Shown here in pieces: positions 43,117 through 57,569 of a stretch of 64,000 bases of DNA (positions within the stretch are counted from its first letter, which is position 1; each line of letters starts with the position of its first letter). Position numbers and translations under genes: made by a program. A model generated the notes under the pieces. It ran no database searches. It was not told the origin of the DNA and saw only the letters and a list, made by a program, of their open reading frames with translations. This stretch comes from Monosporascus cannonballus (lineage: Eukaryota; Ascomycota; Sordariomycetes; Xylariales). The DNA is taken from assembly GCA_004154925.1 (NCBI GenBank), contig QJNS01000150.1:124001-188000 (forward strand). Direction: 5' to 3'.

Positions 43117-44501
43117 TAATTACGCATAACCGTTCGGATATTTTTCTATAATTTTAAAGCCTTATAAAAAATATATACGACTTCGTTTTAATTATTAATT
43201 ATTTATTCCGAATGTATTTTCGACTAAAAAATAGGCTAAAGTATTATTTCGGGATCCTTTAATATTATTTCGACTTTTAAAAAAATAAGCCGGTATAACG
43301 TTATTTAATTTTAATATTTTTGTCGATAAAAACGAATTGGGCAATTTCGCGATACGTTTTTAACATACGGCGTTTATATTCGGAAATTATGACGAATAAT
43401 CTACCGGCTTTCCGCAAAATGATACAATATTTTTTTAAATACGGAAAATATGATAACGTCGAATAATTTACGGTTATTATACGAATAAAATAAAAAATAT
43501 ATAAAAATAACCTTATTTTCAAAGTATTTTTATATAAAAATAAAAGATACGTATATAATATGGCCATTTAAGATAAATAACCATTATTTATTATAAAAAC
43601 GGAATTTAATTTCCGAGAAAAAATAAATTGTAATTATTTTAATACGATAACGTTATTAGTCCACCTTTTTAGAAATAACGTATATTCGGTTTTTTCGATA
43701 TTTTCGGGTAAATATTATTTTTAAATAATGAAATTATTAAAGATATATATGGCCGTATTTTTTTTATATATAAAGCCGATATATTCGAAAATAAATACTT
43801 AAACGTTATTCCCGATTTTCCAAATTTTACATAAACCGTTTTCGAAAATTCTACGACCGTTTTATTAGTTTATTCCTTTTCTTAAACGTCCGTTTTATCC
43901 ATATTATATTCGTTCGCAAACTTAATTTTGTATTTAATTCGGACAATAATAAGAAAAAAGAAAAATTCGCAAATATCGTTATAATCGCGTATCTTTAAAT
44001 AGTTTTAAGGCATAATTCGTCTCTTTTTCGTATATATATTATTATAACGTACGATAAAACAATTAATTTAATTTTTTTAAAGGTTTCTTTAAGGTTTAAT
44101 ATGGTTTTTATTATTTAACGGACTTATATTTTCATAAAGGCGCGGCAATATACCTTTTCGTATAATATCCAATTAATAAATTTATCCTTTTCCTGATCCG
44201 ACAGCTTAAATATTTTAGCTTTGGCTTCGAAACCCGATTTGGAACTATGGACGCAGTATAACAGGGTCGACTAGAGTATATCGAATCGCAAACTTGTAAG
44301 GGTTTCAAAATTATCTTCCGCCATAAAAGTCTTGGCATTCCGAATTCCGCGCTTTCGGTCGAAATTAACTATCTTTACCCGAAATCAATTCAATAAAAAG
44401 TTATTGAGTTATCGCGGAATAAAGTTCTAAGGAATAGTTATTGTTATAGAAAAAAGTCGTATTCATTATTAGGGTCATTCATTATATGAGGTCCGAGGTT
44501 A

Positions 44502-45585
44502 GCTGCACAGCTACATGGAAATACCACTATATAAACGCTATAACTTCACTTATACATATTATCTCCAAATAAAATGATAAAAATTTGGAATTTGCTGCAT
44601 TCTGAAACGTTTTAGCTGCTTAACCTATTAATCTAGCCGGTTGCTTTACCGCGCGCCCAGAACGTATCTGTACAAGCTCCTCTATAAGGAGTTCTGTACC
44701 CTCTTTATCCTTATCATTATCACCTTTATAAACAACTAGTTCTTAGCCGTTTTTCTCCCAGTTAACTATTTCTATAGCCGGATTATCACTTTCGGCGAAT
44801 ATATCAAATAATGTTTGAAAACGGCGATTAAGATTAGATATAACTTTTCGTTGTTTAAGCTTTAAGCGCTTTTTTTGAATTTTCAGCTTCGCGATACGGC
44901 GATCCTTTAATACTAACTCGGTAATTCGGTTATCGTAAGTTTTGGCGGCCTTATAAAACTAGCGTCTGGTCCCAAGAAACTTATTTTGGCCTATATCGCA
45001 AATTTTACGGCTTATAATAAGCGTATAGTTTTTATCGAAAATCTAGGCTTTAGACTTAGATATTTTAAGCTTAGTAACTTTATTTAATTATATCTTATCG
45101 TAATTTCAAGCTTTTCTGCGGTTTATAGGTCAATTTCTAATCGCTTAAAAACCAAATTCGATATTTTTTTCGTTAAACCGTCCTTTCTAGCCTAGACGTA
45201 AATACGAATAAAGTTAATTTTGTTTACTGGCGTCGAATTAATTAAGTTTTAGAAATTAATTAATATACGTTTATACACAGCTTCAAAAATGTTATAAAGC
45301 TTATTATCAAATAATTATAAGTTATAAACAATACTAACCGGTAAAAAGAAATAATATACATTATTAAAAAATTAAATAATTATGAATTTATCCTAAAGCC
45401 TATTATTCATTTATATTTATAATAAAATACTGCATATACGTACTAAGGTATAGCTTTTATAATTATCTATTATCAAAAAATAACGTTTAATTCGTTTTTT
45501 CGTAAAATTTAAAACTAAAAAACGTCTTTTAACTATTTCTAAGTTATATCATTATCGGTCTATTTGTTATTAAAATAGATATAAT
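44502..45585 (-). mobile_element. tail of a third pogo-like transposon, F3
   Basis: This is the region between F2 and Gypsy B2. The minus strand encodes a transposase C-terminal part ending at TAA (44,620-44,622). The frame includes LVFKRLEIDL, then a basic coiled-coil-like stretch (DRRIAKLKIQKKRLKLKQRK) and ends SGRAVKQPARLIG. F2 inserted just beyond its end and B2 cuts off the rest. The terminal repeat could continue left of 29,142, which I could not confirm. Confidence 0.55.
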
Positions 45586-45792
45586 TGTGAGAATACAGCC
45601 CTTATAAAGATAGGGCTGGTAGTCGACCGGCCACCGGTTAGCCACCGACCCACTTACGAATATTAATCTACCATCTAGCAGCTAATGAGAAACGCCAAAT
45701 AGAAGTAATCTAATATATTTACTTTTTAGAATTTGTTTTACGACTAATCGGAAATTACCTTATCCCAGTTTATAGTTATTTATTATTTTACA
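45586..45792 (+). repeat. 5' LTR of B2 (207 bp)
   Basis: It starts TGTGAGAATACAGCCC and ends TTTTACA. It includes the uninterrupted TA site (about 45,687) at which F1 inserted in the B1 LTR. Confidence 0.75.
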
Positions 45793-45809
45793 AATCTTTT
45801 ATTTTTACC

Positions 45810-48800
45810 ATAAAAGATAATGCGATAATTATTAAAAATAAAGTTCGTCGATTACAAAACAAACTTAGGTTACTAATCGAAAAAACTACCGATCGGAACA
45901 TAATCGACGAACAATAGATTACGGTACGAAAATAGGCGAAAAAGCTTATAATAAAGTTTAAACGAATAAAGGACTATAATTCTCGAAGTCTCGAATTACC
46001 TTAAATATATAATAAAAATATATCCCAATAACTGTTAATTAAACGGTTAAAAAACGGATATAATATAACGACTACGTTCCGAAATTCAGAACAAAAAAAG
46101 GTTAAACCTTTTAATATTAACTAAATTAAGGAAATTATTTATTAATAAAACGAATAATATTCGAAATTATTCCAATAGTTAGCTAAATAACAAATAATAA
46201 TATAAGTTAAAAAATAAAATTTTATAAGTTATTTATAATATCCTTATAAAAGTGTAAAAATAATAAGTAAACATCGCGTTATAATTACCTGAAATTTTCC
46301 GAATACGCGTCGATTAAAAAAATTAGATAAAAATTATTATGGAAACTTATGCCAAAAAGTTAGGGCGAAATATTTTTATTTATATTTAATAAGCTATAAG
46401 TTATATGGACGTTTTTATTACGAATGTTTAACGATTATACCGCGTTATGTTTAATTATTTTAATTACGAAAAGAATTAAAAACAAAAAATGTATAGATTT
46501 TTGTAAAGAACGATTACGTAAATTCTAATTTTTTCGATAAGAAATATAAGAAATAATTTATAAAATTGCAATAATAATTGGATTAATTGCCGTTAAATTT
46601 TTACGTTAAATAAACGCTTTTAATTTGTAAAATCAAATTTGCAGACGTTTTTAACGCGGAAAATAATCGAAATAATTATTATTTTATTTTAAAATATTTT
46701 TATGAATTAATATTAAAGTTATGAAATATTTTATTAAGAAAAAAACGTTAAGTTAAAACGAATTAATAACGTAATAAATAAGGTAAAACTTTATTAGAAT
46801 ACCTAGAAAAAGGCGAAAGAAAACCGATTATTTTTCGCCAAAAATATTAATAAGGAAAAGTAATATTATTTTGATGTTTTTGGAAAAAGAATTTCTAAAA
46901 TACATTAAAAATGCGGCGTAGGAATAATAAGAATTACGGTCGTTCTTATACTCGGAAGGTAAATAATTGCCGATTTAATTCTAATTAAAGCAAATTTGTA
47001 CGACTTAATATTCTTAATTTTCATAAAAACCTATTTAAATATTATAATTATAAGAAACGAGGCTATAAAAACGTAAATTGTAAACTTAAACTGGATACGA
47101 AAACCTTGTTATCCTGATTATACAGAAACCGGTTTCCGAAGGCCGTACAAAACGTTATAATATATAACGATAAATTAGATTAATTTTTAAATATAAACCT
47201 AAAAGAAAAGCCGGAATAAACGTACACGTTTTATCCATTACGGCTGTTAACCGTAAAATAGTCAAAATAAAGCCACCTTTTAGAAAAAGGATATTTATTA
47301 AATAAATACGGAGAATATTGTAATATAAATAAATATGGATACCGAAAAATAAATAAATATTATAAGTAAAAAGTTGGCGAAAAGGTTTAACGTTTAATTA
47401 ATTTCCGTAAATATTTCGAGCTTTGTTAAAGTTAACGATATATATATTTAATATTATGGAGCTTATAAAATTTCTATTAATATAATAAATGATAACGAAA
47501 ACGAATAAAATTTCGAATAATTTTACTTTATAATATATTGCGGTTAAGAAATGCCCGATTTTTTATTATCCAAATAAGGAACAAGTAAAATAAGGATTTT
47601 ATTAAATATAATTATATATTAATAATTATATCAATTATTATAAAACATTAACGGATAAGAAATTATAAGTTTAACGTTTTCCGATAAATAAATTTATATA
47701 ATTAATTTAATAAATTTAATCGAAAAGTTAAATATCTCGGAATTTGAGAAATAATAAGAATAAAAAATAACCGACCTCCTTATATACTTAAAGAATTTCC
47801 GATAAATATATTTTGAAAAAGTAACGGAAAAAATACTTTAATTATTAACGGCAAAATATATAATAAATCTGATTCTAAAGAAAACGCCTTTATTTGGCCT
47901 GATTTATCTTATTTCGAAAAATTTTGAAAATAGGCCGGATACCTTATTCGAAAACGGACGTAAAAGTATTAATATTATTTGTATTTAAAAAAACACCAAT
48001 TTTCGATTATATATTAATTATAAAGGGTTAAATCGGATAACTATAAAAAACCGATATTTTTTATTTTTAATTTCAAAAGTAATAAATCGCTTAAAGTTAA
48101 TTAAAGTATTTTCGAAGATTAATTTTAAAAATGTTTATTATTATATTAAAATTAAAAAAGGCGATTAATAGGAAACCATTTTTCGAACGCGGTACGAATA
48201 ATTTAAATATACGGTTATATTATTTAACTTTATCAACGTATTAATTACCTTTTAGGCGTATATATGTAAGGTATTAACTAAATTAATTAATTTTATATAC
48301 GTAATATATTTAAATAATATAATTATTTATTTAAATAACGAAAAAAGATATACCAAATATTTCTAGTTAATATACGAACGGTTATTATAATATCAATTAT
48401 TTAGCAAAATATTTAAATTCAAATTTTATTTAAAAAAAATAAAATCCTTAAGATTTATAATTAGTTTCGACGGTTTAGAAATAGATCGCCAACGGGTAGA
48501 TATTATCGAAATATAACTAAGGCCAAAGTTAATTTATAATATTTAAGTATTTTTAGAATTCGCAAATTTTTATCGGAAATTTATCGCCTATTATTTTCGT
48601 ATTACTAAATGTATTAGTAAGTTTCTTTTTAAAAAAAGATGTAATATAAAGGTAAAGTAACAAAAATTCCGGTAACCAGAAAAAGTTAAAAAGGCGTTCT
48701 AAAATTTAAAAGATATTTTTTAATTAATAACCATTTTTCGATATTAGGATAATACTAAAAACATTAAAGTTAAAATAAACGTTTTGGTAAAAGCCATATT

Positions 48801-50460
48801 AAGGATATTTTTATAAAAATATAAAAAGTATTAAGGCTGAATTATATATTAATCGCGAACATTAAGCATAACCAAAAAAAGTTAAGTTATAAGGTAATAA
48901 AAATTATTAACAATTATAAAAAATCTAAAACATTAACGGCAATACCTTAAGCATACGGAAAAAGGGTTTCTAATACTTACCGATTATATAACGTTAAAGG
49001 ACATAATAAAGTCGCCGGCGCGTAACTTTAAGAAAAGATTAGCTTAAAAAATTTATTATTTTATATAATTTGATTTTAAGATTTAATATCAACTAGGCGT
49101 TATTAATTCGGCGAATAAGTTATTTAAACGCCCAGATTATATATTAAGAAAAATCACGTATAAAAACGTAATTCTTACGTTATTTAAGAAATTCGGATTT
49201 ACGAATAATATGCTAAAAAACGTACGAAAAACGGTCGTAAATAAATAGCGCGATTTCGAACATTATAAAAGGGTAAAAATTTTTATAAAAGTAACGCAAA
49301 ATTCATTTATTATAAAATTCCTAAATGGATTTAAAATAGCGGAAATTTAAGGAATTATTATCCGCGTAAAAAAGCGAAAACCCTTCGTTATACGATCGTA
49401 AGAAATTTTCGAAAAAAAAAGAAAGAAAAACTATATAACTATCGAATTTATCGCTTGCGAACAGCAATATAGATACGAATTATAATAATAATACGATTAG
49501 CAGTTAAATAATGGCAACCGAAAACTATCACCGTATTACAATCGGATTTCGAAAAATTTAAAAAGGACGAAATTAGTATTAAGGCTATTATTTATGACGA
49601 GTACATTTTACGTACTTTAGTAAAATAACAATTTAAAGACGAAACGATATTTCAGCTAAAAGCTTCCCAATAATTTTACGATAAAGTTCGAAAGCTGTAA
49701 ACTAAGGACTTAAATATTGTGAAATTAATATAAATAGTTAGACGTTAAGCCGAAATAAAACAAAAATATTTCTTAAACCTAAATAGGATTTTATATTATC
49801 GGGATAAATTCGTAATTTCGTTATTAAAGTTTTACTAAAAAAGTCTAGCGAATAATATCCGAAAATAAATTAAATAATATCCTAATTCTTAGGGCATAAT
49901 TAAGCTATATCATAAATTATATAAACAATTATAACTCTTATTATTACTGAAGTAACTTTTTTAAAAAATCTCGTTAAATTCTATTACGAAGTTTTTCAAA
50001 AGTCTAGATTTAAACGGAATAAAGTACGACGTAATTTTAATAATTATTAACCGCTTTACAAAATTAAAATTATGTATTTTTACGGTTAAAACCTTAATTA
50101 CAACCGAATTAGCTCGAGTATTTTACGATAAGGTCGAATATAAATTCGATACGCTAGCCGAAATTATTAACGATAAAAATAAGTTATTAAGTAATTTATT
50201 TGAGGCGAAATTTTGCAAAAAACGAAAAATAAAGCGGCGAATATCGACCGCTTACTATCCGCAAACCGATAAGTAAATAGAACGTACTTATTAAATTTTA
50301 AAATATTATTTTTGTAATTATATTAATAAAGCATTAAAATAATATAATAAAGTTATTAGAAAATGTCGAATCTATATATAATAATATGCGAAACGTATCT
50401 ATTATTCGTTTCCCATTAGAGGGTATATATAAATATTATTTAAAAATAATAAATTATTTT
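45810..50460 (+). pseudogene. gag-pol remnant of B2
   Basis: A gag-like frame starts near 45,810 (NKVRRLQNKLRLLIEKTTD). The protease has N-M-D-T with the following Gly changed (about 47,335). Reverse transcriptase lies at about 48,030-48,600, RNase H at about 48,700-49,200 and the integrase core at about 49,950-50,250, with the same RFTKLKL-type block as B1. Stops occur throughout. Confidence 0.7.
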
Positions 50461-50670
50461 TTATGAAGATTTAAAAAATAAATATAAAAAGTTATAAAAC
50501 GTTTCAAAAAAACGGCGGTTATGTGTCGAATAATATGTAAATATTAAGAAATAATAATAATAACTTAAAAGAAATATTATAATTAACGTTATAGGCTTCT
50601 AAATTTAATTAAGGAAATAAATAAATTTATCGGTTAAAAACTTTAAATTTAAAAATAAAAAGTGTATGCT

Positions 50671-50856
50671 TGTAAAAGGCTTCACCTAAGCGGTCTGCAA
50701 TTAGTTGCCAATAAGAGTTTATTTTCTAGCTAAAAAGAAAAAAACGGGAAAATAAAAATATATTTATATATATTCGCATATAAAGCGCTGCGCTAGTGCT
50801 GCTTAGTACCGGCGTTTATCCGGTGCTCCACAATAAGGCTCTATATAGCCCTATTA
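50671..50856 (-). repeat. 3' LTR of A2 (186 bp)
   Basis: It reads TGTAAAAGGCTTCACC at its left end and CCCTATTA at its inner end, matching the A1 LTRs in reverse. It keeps more CA/TG than the partner LTR. Confidence 0.85.
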
Positions 50857-50999
50857 TGTTATTTCTTATTTTTCCTAAAAAGGGTTAATTTATTACAGAA
50901 TAAATAATTATGTTAACTTTTGGCTTTTAATTAGTCCGATATTCGAAAATTTGTTAATTTCCGAATTAAGTTTAATTTAAAAAATTAACTGTAAATTAA

Positions 51000-53900
51000 T
51001 TATGCGTTAAACAGGTTTATATATAAAAACGCGCTTACGTTTTTATTTATTTTAATTTATTTTATAATCGTACTTAATGCGGTAAATTAATTTTTATTAA
51101 TATATATAATAACGTTTTTATACGTTATTTCGTAGCGGCTTAAAAATTAATTAATACGTTATAACGCCGCGAAAATACCCCGTAAAGAAATGTTTTTACA
51201 GTTTCGGATCTTTTTGGTATGTCAGAATCCGTCAAAAATTTTCGTACGTTACGTATTCGCGTTACCCTGAACGAATATCTTACTTATATTTGCAATATGC
51301 CTTATTTTATTTGTATAATTCGTTTCGCTGAAAAATCCGGATACGTTAATTTAGATTAATAAAATATATAATTCGTTTATACTTTATTTATTTATTATTT
51401 TTAAAGTGCTTATTATTATAGGCAAAAAGGCGGTCCGTTATTAAACCTACGTTAAATATAATTATAAATATCTTAAAATCAATACTTTTTTTATTTTTAT
51501 TAATATGTTTTTAATATAATTTTTACGTAATTTGCAAATATTTCTAAGGTCCGTTAAACGGTTAATATATTTTATAAAATTATTTTTAATTATAATTACC
51601 GAAATCTTAATACGTTTGTTTTTTTCGCGTATTTGTTATATTATTTTTTCGCCGTTAACTTTAGTTTAACGACTTTTCGTATTTAGGAAAAAGCAGGTAC
51701 CGAAATTTTACGTTTACGTTTTAAAATTTTCGTATGTTATTTATTCCGAAGTAAATTTACCCCTTTAATTCGTGGCTTATGTATTATTTACACGTAAATT
51801 AAACTGCTGGTTTTGCCTGTTTTTTTGCTTGGCGTAATAAAGGATATATTAAATATAAAAATATCAAATTCCGCCGTATCAGTTTTTTTTGCAATATTTC
51901 CACATTTTTTATAGCTTTTATTAATTTATATTATGAGCCAAATTAATACCCATTAATAATTATATTATTAGTATTTTCGAAAACCTTATAATTATAATTT
52001 AGACAATTTAAAAAAATTTTGGTGTTGCTGAAATCTAATATAAATAAGGCCGAATAATTGCGCGTTGTAAGTACGTGATTTCCGTGTAACGTTAACGTTA
52101 TAAATTCGTAAAGTGCATTGTGAATTTTATAAATTCTTAAAAATAATTAAATAATTTCGTAGTTAATATATTACTTTTATAATTTTTAATTTTTTCTGAA
52201 CGTATTTTATTCGTAAATAACGGTAACGTTATTTTAATATTTATTTGAAAATTATATAAGGTTATTTTTAAGCGGTTTTCCTAAATTCTTTATATCGTTT
52301 ACGTATTATCCGGCTAATATTTTTAGGCTGGATTTTTAATTATCCATTTTCGGGTAATACGTTAAATTTGAGGTCCGTTTTTAATAATTATATGACTGTA
52401 TGTTTTTCGAATTATTAGAAAACCGCCGTATTTACGAATTTTTCGAACGGGTTTTAAATTAATTTTACGTAACTTAATTATTTTATCTGGATTTGGAATA
52501 TAAAAGCTTTTTCAATTTTTTTAATCCGGGGTTAAAAATATTTTTCATTTTAAATTTCGGTTCGTTATTTCTTTAAAAAATAATAAAAAATAATTACGTA
52601 TTTGCGCGAATTTAAAACGGTAAAAAGTTATGGTTTATACTTTTTAATAAATTAATAAAAACGGTTATAAATCCCTTTAAATGTATTTAATTTAATAATA
52701 TAAAAATTAATTATTTTAATTATTTAATATTTAATTTGGTATTACTTTAGCTTTTTCGCCGATTAAAAAATAACGACATTTTTAAGGATAATTAAATTTT
52801 ATCGCTAACTTTGAATTTTTCAGTAAAAAGCTAACGTTTATTCGTTATTTATTTTTGGGTTTATTGGGTCGCCGTTATCGTAATTTAAACGAATTTCGTA
52901 TTTTTTTCGTAATTTCCTAATAAAATTTTCTGTTTTTGTACGTAAATTTTTCTTAACTGCCGAACTGTTTTTTACTTAGGGAATTGGGTTAATAGAATAT
53001 CTATAAAATAAAATAAAAAAACTTAATTTTATCGAAATTATATTTCGGTTATTAATTGGAAATATCCCCTTCGAAAAGGACTTATTTTATTTTTATTATA
53101 AATACGTTACGAAAATTTGTATATAAATTAATATTTTTTAATTAGCTTTTTCGGTAACATTATCAGTTTTCAAACTATATACTGTAAAAAAGCGTTATTT
53201 TATCCATATTAATTTGTAAAATTTCATTTAAACTTTCCTTACTTAATAAATTGCCTATTAACTTATAATAACTTTAAAAAAAGCATAAAATGTTTAATTT
53301 ATTTTCACGAATATTTGAGTATATATTTTTGTATTTATCGTACATATCGTTTTTAAAATTACTATCTCAAATAATCGGCTTATTATAATTATTAAAAAAT
53401 ATAAGTTATATTTAAAAATAGTTACTAAGTTAGTTATACAATTAATTAATAATTTATTATCAGATCGGTCAGAAATCTGGAGTAAATTTAACAACCTTTT
53501 TTTCTGATTCTTCCTACGTTTTTTTAATCGTATACGTTATAATTTTTATATAATTACCTTATTATATAATATATACCCGGTTGAAATAAACTTTTCGAAA
53601 ATACCGTTATTATAATTTTTTAGGTTAAATAACTTATTATATAAAAATTGTAAATATTTTATATTAAGTCCGTTTTAAGCGGTTCCTAATTTAAGATTTG
53701 AAGACATTTCCGAAATTAAAAAAAACCTTTAATATCCAAAATAATTTCCGTAATTAATATTTATAATTTTAATTCAGTAAAAGAATTACATTTCTTTATA
53801 ATACTCTTAATAATATAATTATAATTTTTATTATACTTTAATATTCTTTTTTAAAATTTGTAAAAACCATCGGAACATTAAAATCTTTACGGTTTTCGGA

Positions 53901-56900
53901 ATAACCCGTTATCTTTAATTTTAATATTATTAACCGTTATTGCATTCTCGGCGTATTTCTAATATTTTATGCATAATATAAATAATGATTTATTTTTTAT
54001 TAAGTAAAATCTTTATATAATTTTCCGATTATCGTTTTTCTTTATAAATATATTTACTTTTTTACACAAAAATATATCGGCCTTACTATTTAAACGGCTA
54101 ATACGAAATTCGAAACAAAAATTAAAACGGAATAATTATTTTAATTATTTTACCTAATACTTATTTAATCTTTTAATAATTATAAAATATTTTACATTTT
54201 TATAATCGGTAATAATTTTAAATAAGGCTCTTATATTACGTAATATGGTATCTTATATTTTTAATTTATTTAGTTTTATTAGGAAGTTTTTATTATATAT
54301 TCCATACTTAATTTTAACGAAATTTAATTTTCTAAAATAATAAATGACCGGAGACAATATTTTTAGTTTATTAATTTAAGACAAATAATTGCCGTATATT
54401 ACCTTTAAAAAACTTATTTTTAATATTATAAACTTTTCGAAATTTTATTACGTTAAAATCAATTCCGTTATAAAAAAGTTTTTAACACGTTCGAACGTTA
54501 TTTTTTTTCCTAGCGAAATAAGGTTTTTTTCCGAGTCAAAGCTATTAACGGTATCGATATAATCGCAGAAAAAATTATAAAATTACAGTAAAAACTTATA
54601 AATCTTAAAAAATTTCGCATTTCCTTAAGTATTTTAAAAACTTTTTACTTTTTAATTGCGTGTAACTTTTCGGAGTTTATTCGTATCTCTTTCCTAGGAT
54701 TTATAATAAATCCAAAATATTTTGTCCTTTTTACGGCGAATTTGCATTTAAAAATATCTAAATTTAAACTTATTTTTTTAAGCAATTTAAACCTTTTTTT
54801 ACTTTTTACAAATAATCCTTTTTGGATTCGGAGAAAAGAATAAAGATATTATTTATATACGCTAAATAAAAAACGTCGAAATACTTCCTTAGGACTTCGT
54901 TAACGTATTGTTAAAAGTTTGTAAAACTCCGCATAAGCCGAACGATATCATTAGCTATTCGTATAAATCGAAACGCATTCGAAATACCGTTTTCTTTTCG
55001 TTTTCTTCCTTAATCTTAATTTTATGGAACATTATTCGGACGTTTATTTTCATAAATTACTCAACGTAAGAAAATAACTTTAAAATTTCTGAAATAAGAC
55101 GTAAAAAATAACGGTTTTTTCGGTTATTATATTTAACGTCCGATACTTATAATGAAAACGTAATTTCTTTCGGCTTTTTTTATAAATAAAACTAAAACTT
55201 TTGCGAATAAATTATTTATACGGATATATCCTTTACTTTAAAATTCCGTTAAGGTTTTTTTAAAGTTAGCAACTTATTTTTAATTATATTATATCAAGGC
55301 CTCTATAATATTCGTATTTTTTTAAATTTTGCCTTTATATAATAAAATCGCATAATTTATTCCTGGACGGGGTAGAAATAAGGCGTGATTTAATCTTTTG
55401 TCAAATAACTTTTAAATACTTTTAATTTAAACGGAAACTGTTCGTTAACTTCCATTTTTTTCTTAAGCGTTAACGCCTTGTTAATATCGGCCAAAATAAT
55501 TTAAAATCACTAAATTTCTTATTTAATTTTTTTATCAACCGAAATTCCGCCTTAAAAATAGCAGCTAAAATTCTTTTTACCTTATAAATTATTCGTATGC
55601 CATTTTTTTAGGACTTATATCTTTTTTCGTAAACCTTTATATAACTTATTACGCCTACCGTCGAAAAACATTTTTATATTACGTATACGATATTATAACG
55701 CTTTATTTAAAATTTTTCTTAAAATTAAAAGGTAATTAAAACTATTAATAATATATCCAAATATCCTGGTTTTGAAACCGTCGATATTTATCTTCATATA
55801 TATTATCTCCTTAATTCTTCCTCGTTATTATCGGCTTTTTTTTCGAAATCTTTTTAATCTGTATAATTTTATTAAAATATGCGGCAACCGTAAACATTTT
55901 ACGAACGATTTATTTATTACGGCAAAATATTTATATCCTTAATTAACAAAAACTTTTCCAAAATTTTCTTAATTAATATATATATTAATAATAAATAAAA
56001 TATCGTTTATATTTTACTTCGCAAATTTATTTCGATTTAAGTTATTTTTTATTTCCGAACGCGCCGATATTTAAAAATTACTTTTTTCCCTTTTCGTTTC
56101 CAGATTTTAACCTTTCGTTTTCGTACGTTTTTAACGAATTAATCTTTTTTACGATTTTTTTATTAATAAAAATAGATAACGGTTCGCCTTATAATTAAGA
56201 CGCTTATAATATAAATAAAGGCCTTTCGTTTTACGGGCGTTCCGTTTCTTTTAAATTATTTATTATACGAATTATTTTGGCATTAAACGTAAATTTTAGG
56301 ATATTTACTTTTGCCGTTTTACTGCCGAAATATCTTTTATACTTATATTATTATTTAAGTTATTTCTTATTTAATTATTACCGCCCGATTAAATTATTCA
56401 AAAATTATTTCTTTATTATATTATTATTTAAAGCGTCCGACGATTGTTATTACTTTATTTATCTATATATTATAACTTTTAAAAAAATTCATTAAAATTA
56501 AAATTTAAATACATTTTTTATTTAATATACTTTTTAAAAATATAAATTTCGTTTTCGTTAACCAAATAATCCTTTTTATATTTACTAACGTTTTTTCAAA
56601 TAAAAAATAAAATAAACAAAGTTTCGTATTATCGGCTTATTTTAAATTCCAAAAACGTTTAATTATTTTTTCCTTTTTATGCCGATTATTATATTATTTA
56701 TATAATATTTAAAGAAAACCGACGGAGTTATAAATATTATTTAGGTTTTCAGTATTATAATAAATATTAACCGTATATTATATATTAATTTGGAATTCTT
56801 CGTATATAACGTAAAATTACTTTCGAATTCCGTTTACGAAAATAATATTTATTTCAACTTTATAAGTTATATATACCTACCATCTGGAAAACCTTTTTTT

Positions 56901-57380
56901 GTCCCGTCGAAGTTTTCTGACCAAAATAACAGCTTTTGCTTAATTCCTATTATTAATTCGGTCGTTCGAACCGTTTTTGCAAAATGGGCTAATTACGTTT
57001 CTAATCGTTATTAAATTAGGAAAAAATCGGTATTTGTAAAGATTATTATATGCCGAACTTATAATTAAATAATAAACTTTTATTAAATAATTAAGCTATT
57101 TTTAAGTTATTCGGCCGTTTATATTAATTTCTCTTTTGCCTTGTATTGCGTTTTTATATGTTTACGGAATTCGGGTTTTTTTTGGTGTTTTTCGAATTAA
57201 TAATTTATATATTATTTTATAACAATTATCGAACTTATTAAAGTTTCCGTTTTAACGCTAAATACCTTTTATAACTTTGCGTCGATAAATACCTTTTATT
57301 AGGCCCCTTAAAAAACGTTTGAAAATCCTAATATTTAATTTCGAACGTTATCTATTTTACTAAATAGTAAATTAAAAAAT
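51000..57380 (-). pseudogene. gag-pol remnant of A2
   Basis: The minus-strand reverse transcriptase lies at about 55,600-54,800, with YINNIFIL where Y-x-D-D is expected (both Asp now Asn, as RIP would give). An integrase piece is at 53,494-53,294 (ITNLVTIFKYNLYF, then EIVILKTICTINTKIYTQ), collinear with A1. The region right of about 55,900 should be gag and is unresolved. Confidence 0.7.
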
Positions 57381-57381
57381 A

Positions 57382-57569
57382 TATAAAAAGCTTTACTTGA
57401 ACGGTTTGCAATTAATTGCTAATAAGAATTTATTTTGTAGCTAAAAAGAAAAAAAAGGGAAAATGAAAATACATTTGTATATGTTCGCATATAAGGCGCT
57501 GCGCTAGTACTGCTTGGTATCGGCGTTTGTCCGATGCTCCATAATAGAGCTCCATACAGCCCCATCACA
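57382..57569 (-). repeat. 5' LTR of A2 (188 bp)
   Basis: It ends CAGCCCCATCACA (the start TGTGATGGGGCTG on the coding strand). The outer ~90 bp are lightly mutated. Confidence 0.85.

Larger units (their letters stand above)
29277..44372 (-). pseudogene. F2 transposase remnant
   Basis: The minus-strand frame starts near 44,372, where the ATG of F1 is ATA (xVNFDRKRxxR). It continues through SDQEKDKFINWI (about 44,210-44,175) and, after the C2 insertion, ends at TAG 29,277-29,279 following a basic tail like that of F1. The part close to the island keeps CA/TG; the distal part is RIP-mutated. Confidence 0.65.
29144..44499 (-). mobile_element. Fot1/pogo-like DNA transposon F2 (split by C2 and C1)
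   Basis: Its own sequence is 29,144-29,594 plus 43,122-44,499, about 1.83 kb. The TIRs begin ACCTCGGAC and are flanked by TA (29,142-29,143 and 44,500-44,501). It is the same family as F1 but in opposite orientation, so the C-terminal ends of both transposases face the gene island. Chromovirus C2 is inserted in it with the duplication TAATT. Confidence 0.85.
50671..57569 (-). mobile_element. Ty3/Gypsy family A, copy A2 (complete, RIP-mutated)
   Basis: This full-length element of 6,899 bp has LTRs at 50,671-50,856 and 57,382-57,569. The target duplication is ATGCT on the left (50,666-50,670) and ATACT on the right (57,570-57,574), differing by one RIP-type change. pol is on the minus strand. 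It is inserted in B2. It is ~0.6 kb longer than A1; the cause was not resolved. Confidence 0.88.
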
